From positions 42,603,220 to 42,667,219 of the forward strand of contig OV121089.1 of assembly GCA_921293015.1 (NCBI GenBank): DNA of 64,000 nucleotides, in the 5' to 3' direction. Each line of letters starts with the position of its first letter. Positions within the stretch are counted from its first letter, which is position 1. Below, piece by piece: positions 12,601-24,600 of the stretch. Origin of the DNA: Phorcus lineatus (lineage: Eukaryota > Mollusca > Gastropoda > Trochida > Trochidae). The translations under genes and the position numbers were made by a program. The notes beneath the pieces are model-generated. The model was given only the letters and a program-made list of their open reading frames with translations. It had not been told where the DNA came from and made no database searches.

Positions 12601-15600
12601 AGCTTGGATAGTTCATGCCTGGCTAAGTAAGTTTTGACCTAAAAGTGGCAAAGGAAGAGATATTTGTTTTTATACTTATTTCTCTATTATATAGATGAAA
12701 TAATATTAAATGGTTTAAATACTTTCAGTTAGTCTTAACGTTTGATTTCACTACAATAAATGTCTCTGGGATTTATATGAACTTACAATTAACAGGGTAG
12801 GGGTTCTAATATTTGCTATATTGCTATTGCTTAATATGATGTGTACACCTCAGAGCACCAAGTGCAAGTGACTAAACTCAGTTCCGTCGCTGCTTATATA
12901 GCTGTCATAAGGGTCACTTGACGTCACTTTGACCAATCATGAGTACTCGTTACAACTTTGCCAGGCATGAGACACGGGCTACTTTTCCAGAAAATGGTAA
13001 ATGTCTGCATTATTACTGTACAAGAGAAATTTGCTCCGCTAAGGTTTAGATACAGAGTAAATATTCCTAAATGGTGCACTTTACAGAACATTAATGCACC
13101 CTGAACTCATTGAGAAACATACAAAAACAAAATTGATATGGGAATTGTCAAGGAGCGGAAGATTGTTGTTTTCTTCCCTAGAATATTGCCGATTACAGAA
13201 TAATTACTGCGGAGCAAGCTTTGCTCCACTAAGAATATGCGGAGCATTAGTAAAAACAATTATTATTTACAAGGAGCATTAATCGAAGTTTTGATGCTCC
13301 GCTAGAATTAGCAAATATAAACAGACGGCAAGACATTTGCCCTAGCGTATGAATACGTATTAACATAGTTCCAAAACTTATAAAAATACGACATTTCAGC
13401 GATATATAATGTGCAGATTACAATAATAACACTTCTTTGGCAACCAGAAAAGATTTACATTTACTTAATATTCTATTCATGAATCGGGAATAGGAAATAC
13501 AACATTAACCCTTATTTACATATAATCGCTGTCACTGTCAAAGTTAAAATGGCGGCTGCCGATAAATTCAGGCGAGCGGCAAGACAGAATACTGATTAAT
13601 CACATCATTTTACGACGTCTTATATGCACCAAAGATGAAACTACAGATAAGTGAAACTTCTGATTCGGAATAATTACGATTATGATCATTCTTTTGACTT
13701 TACCGTGTACTCGTCATTATTCACTTCATCTAGGGCTCGAATTAACCGGCTTTATGTAAATTAGCCATGTGAATCTTGATAAAAATAGAACAACAATGAT
13801 ATTTACATAATGACAACTAACAATAATAGAAACTTTGTCAGGAATGAGGATTACTCTTTTAGCCTTGATGATGTAATTATATTAATACTATTAATTCAAT
13901 CAAAGAAACATTTACACTGAATATCCCTATTACTATTTTCAAATGAACAATGGCAGGTGGTCATTACACCATTATATTAATTATCTACTTAGACCTTATT
14001 ACAATATCCATAATTGAAATAATGATGAATGTCTTTGATATTATTTTTTCAGGTTATGTTCTATCTTGCATGTAGTTTTTTTTATGAAGATCAAGTTTCT
14101 TGATTCTCCTTTAATAAATAAATAATTGCATGGATTTCTTTTAAGTAGCTTCAGAAATCTGATCATTTCTTTACAATTCACAGTGGAAAAGCTGTCTGTG
14201 TCATGTTGACATTATTTTTTTTCATTTACAAAAAATAATTTTCTCATGCTCTGCACAAATTGGTGAGTGCATGTGATATGTCATCTATAAATATTAAAAT
14301 GACTTTGTGACATTTTGTTACTTAGGCATGAATCTTTATTTCAGTAGATCTTAATATTCAAATTAGGGCTATTGTCGTCATCATTAGATAAGAATGGTAT
14401 TTGAAGAAAGGGGCAATACAAAAAGTTTTTTTTTAAATAAAAAGTTTAAAAAGTTTGATCATCAATTCCATTAAGATTTTTAAAAATTAATCCTTGTTGA
14501 AATAAATTTTTAATGTGTTAAAAATAGCCTCTGTTCCACCATTTAATAGTTTTATTTTAGCAGTCATATTCAATGATAAAGAAAGTGAAAGATAATGAAA
14601 GATATTATTTTTATCCTCAAAAATAAGCCTAGTAAGCTAAAATGTTGAGGACTAACTCTTTAGCCAGTGTGGACTATAAATTGTGGAGGTGGTGACTGCC
14701 GGTCAGCATAATGTCCTATGGCCTGGTCTTGAAAACATAATTAATATCTTGCACTTCAGAACAAAAAGGTTTTAAAGTGACACACAGTATGTTTCATAGA
14801 TTTTGTATGCGACTTATAAAGGAAAAAAAATTGTATGAAATGAGTGAAGTTCAAATCGCTTTTCAAAAATTGCGTCTTTTTCTCTTAAATGTCAACAAAA
14901 TGATATTTTCCTTTTTTTTAATTGTAAATGAAAAAGGGAACTATAAATGTTAAGAAATCAAATTTCTCTGTTACATTTACATGTGTTTTAATAAATGATA
15001 TATTAAGCAATTCCTACCTATTTCTATTGTTGTGTCTGCAGTAGATAAGTTTTCAAAATTATGTTAAGAGTCATTGGCACGTGCCACTGTTCGTCTTTCG
15101 ATCATAAATCTCGACTGTAACCTGTTTGTTAATTGTCACTATACTGAACCTATATGCATTGAGCTGTTAATTTTCAGAAACAACCATTTCTTCTCGATCA
15201 AATAACACCATTGATGAAGATTGACATATTCAACCTGAACAACATATTCTGTGCCCCTTTAAATCTGAAATCTTGTGTACAGATTTTTTTAAATAATGTA
15301 TATGAATGGAATAAAAAATGGTAGATTTGGTTACTTTGTGGCCTCTAAAAAGGGCAACAGGGGCAATGCCCTTAAGATCTATTTTACTATCCCTCTTAAG
15401 AGAGAAAAGTCATAGAAAGTCTTTTGCACAAACTCTTTGGTAGACTTAATTTCGAACAGTAGATTTGCTGGACACAGAATAAGAAATTGTGAGAAAATTT
15501 TGGCCTCTTTCTGCAGAATTGTTATTTACAAGACTCCTTGGTAAATGGATATCATGATATGCTGTAAGTGTTTTTACTATAAGTATCCAAAAAAGGAATA

Positions 15601-18600
15601 CAGTGTCTCCTTGGTAAATGGATACAATAAGCCATAAATGTTATTACTATAAGTATCCTAATTATGCCCCCGCCTTACACTGTTAGCGGGGGTATAAAGT
15701 GTTTATTCTGTCTGTCCGTCTGTCATAAATCTTTGTCCGGAGCATATCTCCTAAACTATACATGCTAGCTTTACCGAACTTCATACACTTATCAACAATG
15801 ATTCCTAGATGTACCTTTTGAGGGTTATAGGCCAACAAATGATTTTTATTTGTTGCGGTTTCCATGGAAAAATTACTAAAACATTGACAAAGTTCTTTTT
15901 CCTGGGCATTTCTCCTAAACTATACATGCTAGCTTCAACAAACTTAATACACTTATCAACCATGATCTCTAGGTGAGCCTTTTTAGAGTTAGACCAACAA
16001 AGAAAGCAAGATTATAGTTTGAAGCGGGGGTATGTGAGCTGTGCTCACTTCTTTACTTGTTAGGACTACACAGTTTACATCCTTAAAGCCTATTTTTGTT
16101 TACTTCTCAAGAACAGTAAGCTTGGTTTTTTTTAATGCAGACTTGCCAATATGGAATTTAAACTGTATCTCTGTTTTTCCTTTGAACAAGGTCGGGAAAA
16201 ATTCTATAAATGTTAATGTTGCCTCATAATATATACTGCCTGATAAGCTACAGAACCAATATACATCTCCTAAACATTTGTATTGTCCTGTCTATCAGGA
16301 GTGTTCGAGGAAGGGTGCTACTGGGATGTGTACGTGGAGTATGCCAAGGAGAGTCCAACCCATCTGGTGTGCTGTGTGACACTACGGAACCGAGGAGCTG
16401 AGACCGCCGCCATCACAGTGCTGCCTCATGTGTGGTTCAGGTGAGATATCTGGGGAGATCTGTGACATCATCAATACTTTGATACATGATTTGCATTTTC
16501 ATTGATTTATTTTGGTTAGATGTTCAGAGATCTCAATAGAAGGAAAAGGTCTGAGCAAGTTAAGGAGGATATTCTGATTATTGCCTCAGGTTTGCCTCAG
16601 GTTTTATATCAATACCAGAGCTCTTTAAGTGTGTTTTCAAGGGCGATATCAGAATTTACAGAAGGGGGTTGGGTGGGTTAGGTTTGGGTTTGAGGTTGAA
16701 GGTGGGGGTAGTTTTAAAGTTTATGGTTGTGAATTGGTCTTTAGGAATTTATTGAAGGAGGATGAGTAGGGGAAGGGACCCACATTATCTGGTGATTGAC
16801 ATTTGATAGATTTGTAAATGAGATTTGAGTGCTGGGTGCAGTGGTTAGCTGCATTTAATGTAGTACTGTTTTTTTTGTTTATACAGACATTACATAGAGG
16901 GGTCATTGAAATAAACTGCAATGCTCTGAAAGCAGAGTTAAAACTGAAAACACCTCCACTTTCCTTTTGACATTCTATGATTTTTTAAAAGGAACACCTG
17001 GGGTTGCCATGGAAACAGCACCAAACAGAGGCCTCACCTGTACTTGAAGCAATCTGGCCAGGTGCAAACTGAGAGTAGTCTAGGTGAGAGTGATTCTTCA
17101 TATCCTTGATAATCACAGTACTGTAATTCATTAAATTGTTGATAAGTGTATTCTGTTAAAACTATTATTTATGAATTGCATCTTATCAAAAAGCTGCCAA
17201 ACAATTGGGCCTGAATGGTCCAATGGAAACTGTTTTGATTTTCTGCTAAAACTGCTAAGTGAAGATATTGTTTTAGACTACATCTGTATGGTCGTCAAAA
17301 ACTGGAATCAATATAGCACAACATAGAGATGTAGAGAGGGGTCCACAAAAAGCTATTCCATGACCTTGGGATCTTTTCACAGCAAAGTTTTTGTGATTTT
17401 TAAAATGACAAGCTTGTTGGTTGATCTACTTACACGAGTTAACTTTGGTGACCTGCAGAGGCCTTAGCAAGAATCGCCCTTGAATTTGGTTTTACCATAT
17501 TGGAAATAAATTTTGATATTGACATGTTGCTTGGGATGAAATCATGTCATGCAAATGTGTTGTAATATTTCAGGCAAATATACAGTAGATTTTTACATGC
17601 AAGAAGACAATACGGAGACGATAATGTTCACAGAGAATGAAACCCGTCCAAAGGAACAAATCCATCAAGAGAGCTCTTCTTCACCAAGGCATTATAAAGA
17701 TGCTTTCCATAGGTTCATTGTTCAAGGTAAATAATATTTATCAAGTTACAGTAATTTGAAATTTATTTAATCGGCTGGTCATTACTGTAGGAAGAATGAA
17801 AAATTTAGATAAAAACACGGAAACTGATATCCTGTTGCCGAAAATAAGTTCAGGATTCTACTTTGTTTATTCAGTTGAATTTTGTTCAATGGGTATATAT
17901 CTTGTGAGGAGAGAAAAGTATAGTTTACATCTATCATCTCTTAGGCATTTGTTTGAGACTCATGCTATTGTAACCTGCCATTCACTCGGCCATACTCCTC
18001 CCTCCAAAATCTTGTTAGAAATTCCTGCACCTCCAACCAGGGAGTACCGAATAATTGACTTCTGCAGGGGAAAGTAACACGGTTAACAACCGACACGAGG
18101 GTACAAAGTGTGCTGCCACCTACTGGCTGAAAGTTCCCCCTGGTGGAGAGAGGAAGGTTTACTGGGCTATCCGCCATTCCGAGTCATCAAGACGTTTGGA
18201 CTTATCTTATCTTGAAGATGTCATTGATAGGCGGAAAGCAGAAACAAATGAATTTTATTTGAAGGTAATTGAAAGGTGTTTTATTTTCAACTGAATGTTG
18301 ATAATTTTTATTGTTTTAAAGAGGAGACGTAACGGATAATTGTGTTTATTACAAATTATTATCTGTAGTCGCTTCACTTATAAGAATCAATAGAGCCAAA
18401 AAATGAGAAAATATACGCTTTAATTCGACTACTAGGAGACATTTTATACCCCTGTTTTGGATAACCGCCTAATGAGCCTGGCGAACGCTTAGAAAAAATC
18501 ACCGAAGCATGACTTGAAGCCACGCCCAGTGTGTGACGTGCTAGTCGTCAGCTGAAAGTCCAGCCCTTTGATTTTCTCTGTATTTTTAAGCTAATTCAAC

Positions 18601-21600
18601 AGCAAAATAAAGACAATAGGATGACCGAAAGAATTCCAAAATACGATATGTAACTGCTTCATGATATCAACTTTCCCTCTTAGTCGTCAAATCCATTTTG
18701 ATTGGACTATGACAATCCTTGGACGCGGTTTTCTTGGGTGGGTTTATATAAGAAAGGTTAAAAACTTGGTCGGTGAGAGATCCATTACTATGGGATATCA
18801 CGTAGTGTTACAACATTTATTATCGATATGAAGTTCTAAATTGTCTCGAAAAAAATGAAGGTTTTTGTAATAAACGGGAGAGAATGTAAAAACTTTTTTA
18901 ATGTTTACTGTAGAAAATATGATTTTGTTTCACTTCACTTTATGACAACTTAGTACTTAGTGGATGATTCGTTTGTATTTAACTAACGCATATTATATTG
19001 TTAGCTAGTATAACATCTCACACCGTGTTGCAATATCTCTGTCTTCGAATTTAACAATTAATGACATGAACACATACCTGGCGCAAGCGTTAGAAACATC
19101 CTATGTAATCCTAAAGAATGTTGGTACCTGTCAGTCACGATGCACTTTTTTTAAATGTGTGTCATCGTCCGTAGAAGTGCATGAGCCAAATCTTCTTTAT
19201 TGGTTTTTGACTAGACGCCGTGACAATAAACTAAGTAGCAGTCGAATGCCAAGATTACGCCATTATGACAGGACATATTCCGCTTGGTGGGTCCAAGGCG
19301 GTAAAATTCAAAAGGTATAATTAGAGACCATTAAATCAAGAATTGAAAATGAATGCGATAGGATTATATAACGGCCACCTGTGTGTCATAAAAAATAAGA
19401 CTATTTAAACCAGTCTGATTGTTGTGACAACATTTGGCAGACATCGTAATTGATGTACACATGCTATGGGATAGTGCGCATAGCATCACATTTAAACACT
19501 GTCTTTCGCTTGGAACAATACAAATAATTAAAGATGTATTTAACATCAATTCATCGGAGGTTTGAGTTGCTTGGATGACTTTAGATACTAGTATGTTTAA
19601 ACAGTTGTTTGGAATGTGAGATTTCCTGTTGTTTTTTCATTAAGGAGGTTATACTTCCGCCGACTAGCACGTCACACGGCAGGACACGCGGCTGGCCACG
19701 CCTCAGTGACCACGGGCCAGTTCAATTCTGCTCACTGGTGCTAATTAGTTTGTGATTGGAAAAAGCCGTATTAAAGTTGTTTATAGGCCGATTCCGAAAA
19801 TTTAAACTCAAGTTACTGGCAAATTAGAATACGTATTTTATGAATCACGAAAGTTGCCGTGGGTCATTTCAGTCGATCTTTAAGATGATCTTTGATACTT
19901 GATGGAGAAGATCAAATTCTCTGGTTTGAATTTATTGTCGTTCAACAGATTACAAGAAAACTAAATTCTTCCAAGTTATTTTGAAATAAGTATGGATAAA
20001 CAGTACAAATGTTTTTTGCTTATTTCTTGTTGCTCACACCTGCAAGAGAATATACTGTGGAACTTATGTAACAGAAGTGATTGTGAGATCACCTCCCGCG
20101 GGATTCGAACCCGGGACTTTCAGGTGAGAGTCCTACACTCTACCGATTCAGCCAGAGAGATATCCCTCTGGCCAAAGCCAGTATACATAGGAATGCTTTT
20201 TATTTCACCCTGCTACATACACCCACCACAAAGTGACTCGTCCTTGAGTCAAGCCATTTGGAGTTATCAAGCACCTCAGTTTGACGTACTCAGGGTGTAG
20301 TGAGCAGTAGGGAGTTGCCCCGGCCCCACATTGGGCGCCAAATGTAACAGAAGTAATTGTGAGATCACCTCCCGCAGGATTACAACCCAGGACCTCTGGG
20401 TGAGACTCTACACTCTACCGATTCAGCCAAAGAGATATCTCTCTGGCCAAAGCCAGTAGGAATGCTTTTAATTTCACCCTGCCACACATAGATAGGGTTA
20501 AACATATCCTAGGGAGGCTTGACAAGTTGATGGGCTGGTCACTACATGGATCCACTAGAGAATACCAGTAGCCCTGCTGATGCAACAAACATTAGAAAAG
20601 TATAAGACCAGAGGTGGGACTACCAAACTTAGTAGGGTGACTTTCTCAAGGAGTTGGCCTAATAATTGGACCCAAGATGGGCCGAAATGTTTTTATTAAA
20701 TCTTTGAAGAAATCATTGGTCTGCTTATCTATATATTTGGTAGTCACATATGGCACTTTCTAAAAAAGATTCCTTAACAAATCAATGAACTTACAGAGAA
20801 AAAATATATGGGCAATGTGAACATTTGTATGACAGGTGCTAGGAGAAGGCTGGACGGAGACAGAGAGGAATATTGCTAGGCAGGCAGTAGCAGGACTTCT
20901 CTGGTCCAAACAGTTCTACATGTACAACGTGGACTCTGCTCTTGTTGGTATGTTCGCCGGTCAAGCAGGGTTTAGACTTTGATTTTAAATGACAATAAAA
21001 AATAACAACCCAACTGTCCTGCTTGCAATGAAAGATGGAAATCTTTTTGTGCCATTGGCACCTTGCGCCATGCCCTAGTTTGAAGAGATGTTGTGTCGCA
21101 AGAATGCAGAGCGCCAAGCGAGGAATCAACATCTCAAATCTTTTATGGTCTCTTGGTTAGAAATCAATTCTAGGTTATGAGCATAAGCTCTGCCAACTGA
21201 GCTACTTTCCAAGTTTACAGGTTACTGGACTGACAACTATTTTTTTTGATAACCTTATTGGGCTTCAGATTAGTAATCGGATAGGAGTATCATATTCAAA
21301 TAGAGAAAAACTCTTTGTCCTCTTTGCCCCTTACTAAACTGATATCTTGCCCATTATCAATTTTTCTTCTCTCATCAAAGGCATGCAGGAATGTTTCTAT
21401 TTTGTGTTAACATGTAAAAATGTTTCTGTGATTAGTCATTCTATGGTTAAACCTCTATGGTGTTAAAGTTGACATGGCTTCTTAGAGTTGTTAGACAGTT
21501 GTTGCTGGTCACTTCTTTTATCAGTGTTTTCTCCAGAATTCCACAGACTTTACAAAGACCAAGGTCAGTCTCCCTCTGATGAAGTGGCGCCCCCTCGTAA

Positions 21601-24600
21601 CAGCGGGTGGAAACATCTGAAGAACTCGGACATCATAGCAGTCCCAGACAAATGGGAGTTTCCTTGGGTTTGTGCCGTAACTAGAAAATCATCTTAATTA
21701 AAAAAGCAATCACTCTCTTCATACAGGGGCTACTAAACTCATATCTTCCCACCTAAATTCTGTAACAATTTCGCAATTTTTTGTGGTTCTTTTCAAATTA
21801 CTGCGAAAAGTTGCAGCACAGATTTCATCCAATCAGATATCATGTTACTTCAGAGACTGACTTCTGTATTGGTACAAATAAGTATTGGAAGTCGTGTTTT
21901 CTTGGTTGGACTGTTACTGCTACCAATGAGCAATCAGTATATCTAGTCAAGATAATGATTGAGATTACAGAAAAAACAGTTGATTGAATTGGAACTCTTT
22001 ATTCACTTACAACACTGAATATAAAGATCTAAACAAGTCTCAATAAAATTGTGTCTATATGATTTTGAAACAGTATTTTCTGTTTAGCATTTTATCTGAG
22101 GCCAGTTCCCAATGTCAGAAAAGTAATCCTTGTGTTAATGATTTATGTTTCCTGTAACTGAACAACTATCAGAAAAATGAACACTTATCATGGTCATATT
22201 GATGTAAAAGTTCATGATGTTCATTGCAATGTCTGTATTTCTTCTGTATCAGTACGCCCCCTGGGACTTGGCGTTCCACATGGTCTCATACACCCGCCTT
22301 GACGCCAAGTTCAGTGAAGACCAACTGGAGCTCTTCCTGTCAGACAGATACATGAAGGAGGATGGACAGGTGGGAGATTGCATAGAAACATTTCTCCGAT
22401 TTATCAGATTTTATGTCGCATTTCTGTGTTTCATGTTAAAAATTGTAAGTTTAGACCTTCCAAAGCAACATTGTCCCCATGAGAAGTTGGATGGAACTCC
22501 GCAAATTGCTGTCGGCACTCTTCATCAGACTCCCTCTTTTCCATGTTGGTGCCCCCCCATTTAGTTGTCCTAATGACTTCACATAAGTTATTGATAGTAT
22601 AGACTGAGAGAAAGTATATTGCAAGGATAGAATGAAATATCTTTCCTCACTCTCAAGTATAGAATAGATTTTTTAATCTGTATTGGTTTATTTCAGCTTC
22701 CTGGGTGTGAGTTCAACCTTGATGACCCAAACCCTCCCCTCCATGCCTGGGCGTGTCTAGCTGTAGGACGGGGGAGGACAGGGAGGGGGGATTCTGACTT
22801 TCTAGCCAGATGCTTTCCCAGACTAACACAGAACTATGAATGGTAATTCCTTCTATGACTTAATAGTCTCTATTGATAGTTGCATACGTCTTGTGTTTAC
22901 ACTATTGCTCTTAAATTTATCAGCATCAAACAATTTTGAATGACAAATCAAAATTTGTTAACTATGGAAAGTAGATCAAACTGAAATAAAAGCACAAGTT
23001 ACCCATAGACAGACAGCTTTTGACAAATTCACCATGACTGTATGCTTCTCCTTCTTCCTTAGTGACCCTTCTGTCTATAAGTTAAGTACCAGTAAGTGGA
23101 ACTTTTCCCTTGATCAAGCTCTTCAGACAAATGGAAACTTAGACTCTTTCAGACAGGAACGCCTTCATTATGTTGCCCCTCTCTCCTCTTCTTTTTGACG
23201 TTCAGCTCCAACCCTTGTCTGATTTCTGGAAGTAAGCCTGAAAGACATTCCTTTTTACTGAAGATAAAAACTGATTTTGACTGTTTTTCCTTGTACATAG
23301 TTTAAACGCACCATGAGCATACATTTTTGGGTGGACACTTGCACTATACTAATCATCATCATCATCATCATCATCAAAATCATCACCACCACCACCACCA
23401 TTATCATCATCATTATAATCATCATTACGTCATCACCATCACAACCAAAACCACATCAACCACCATATCCACCAACACCAAAACATACAGCTACACCATC
23501 ACATATATTCCAATATTCCATCACCAATATTCACCACAAACACATCCATTATATCATCATTCTCCCCCTTGCATCCTGCAGGTGGTTGAGAAGACTGAGG
23601 AGTGAGGGACCAACCCACCTCTACACCGCTGGCGGCTTCCTTGGGATGGACAACATTTCCGTCTTCAACCGCTCGGAGGCACCACCTAGTGGGTACACTC
23701 TAGCTCAGGTATTCTCAGTTTGGTCAGTGGGTTGTATAGGAATTAAATGATATTACATTACTTGTAAATTAATCAAGCAGGTACTCTGAGGTAATAATAA
23801 GTGTCTGGCTGCATGAATCTGTGTTATCATAAACAGCTTTTTACTTACAAGTTTAAACTTCATGCATGGGACCATTGTGAGATAAAGTAAACCCTACATT
23901 ATCATTAATCAAAAGATGAAAGAATTCTTTGTTGTCCTTTTCCATCTACTGCATCACTTGGACCTGCAACAATGGTTCAATTTAGGTAGACATTTAACAA
24001 CTGCTAAAAAATGATATTTTGTACCAAGGGGCGTATACTGAAGTTTTATCAGAACATTTTCTCTAAAATTACCATAAACCACAAAGGTACTCCGATAACC
24101 TGTATCAAGTATCCCATGATGCAATGTTTCCAGGCAGATGGAACTGCATGGATTGCGATGTGTGCCCTCAACATGCTGGACATGTCATTACAGCTGGCGA
24201 CCTCTGACCCAAGTGTCGTCAGCCAATCAGATTGTTTTCTTGAAACCTTTTTAAGAATTTCTGTGAAGATGAACAAGGAATACAGACAAGGAGGTGATTA
24301 GCTTGTAAATGTTCAATAAACTGTGTTCAATGTCTCTTGATTTCCTTATTTCTTTGTATATGTTACAATATCCTAAGAAATATCGGCGTTCAACATTTTA
24401 ATAATTTCCTTTAAATCTAAATGAAAAGCTAACAATTAAATTGAAGCTCAATAAAATCTGTGTGAATATTATTTTAGAAAACTTTCTTTGGAATAACAAT
24501 GAATCCTTAATTTGAATAGCAACAATAGTATCCTTTTTAAAGGGTTGTGGCATAGTCAGGACCTCTTCTACTACGATGTTTTGACGAGAAATGATGAGGT

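Larger units (their letters stand above)
11173..16298 (+). other. Intron 4 of the GH63-like gene (5.1 kb)
   Basis: The donor is ACAG|GTTAGC and the acceptor TCTATCAG|GAGTG. It contains MITE B1 and the first copy of the GAGCTGTGCTCACTTC repeat. Around 13026-13305 several copies of TGCTCCGCTA and its complement occur, including the palindrome GGAGCAAGCTTTGCTCC. A short frame at 13550 (ATGGCGGCTGCCGAT...) ends after 16 codons and lacks a donor. Confidence 0.85.
18265..20835 (+). other. Intron 8 of the GH63-like gene (2.6 kb)
   Basis: The donor is AAG|GTAATT and the acceptor TATGACAG|GTGC. It contains the TRIM element (20067-20486) and an inverted pair GTGTGACGTGCTAGTCG (18531-18547) / CGACTAGCACGTCACAC (19661-19677) that may mark the ends of a further 1.1-kb insertion. 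The 84-codon open frame between them is unrecognised. Confidence 0.8.

Noticed and set aside
13550-13600. ATGGCGGCTGCCGAT as an alternative first exon
   Set aside because: The frame ends after 16 codons without a donor site, and the main gene already has a complete, phase-consistent exon chain.
20090-20161. A functional tRNA-Glu gene
   Set aside because: The anticodon stem does not pair well, the segment is embedded in an LTR present twice, and the second copy has a broken B box. It is better explained as a tRNA-derived module of a mobile element.
23313-23605. His-rich and Ile/Thr-rich frames before exon 13
   Set aside because: They come from a CAT/CAC microsatellite; the real coding part begins at 23582 in the frame fixed by the split Trp codon.
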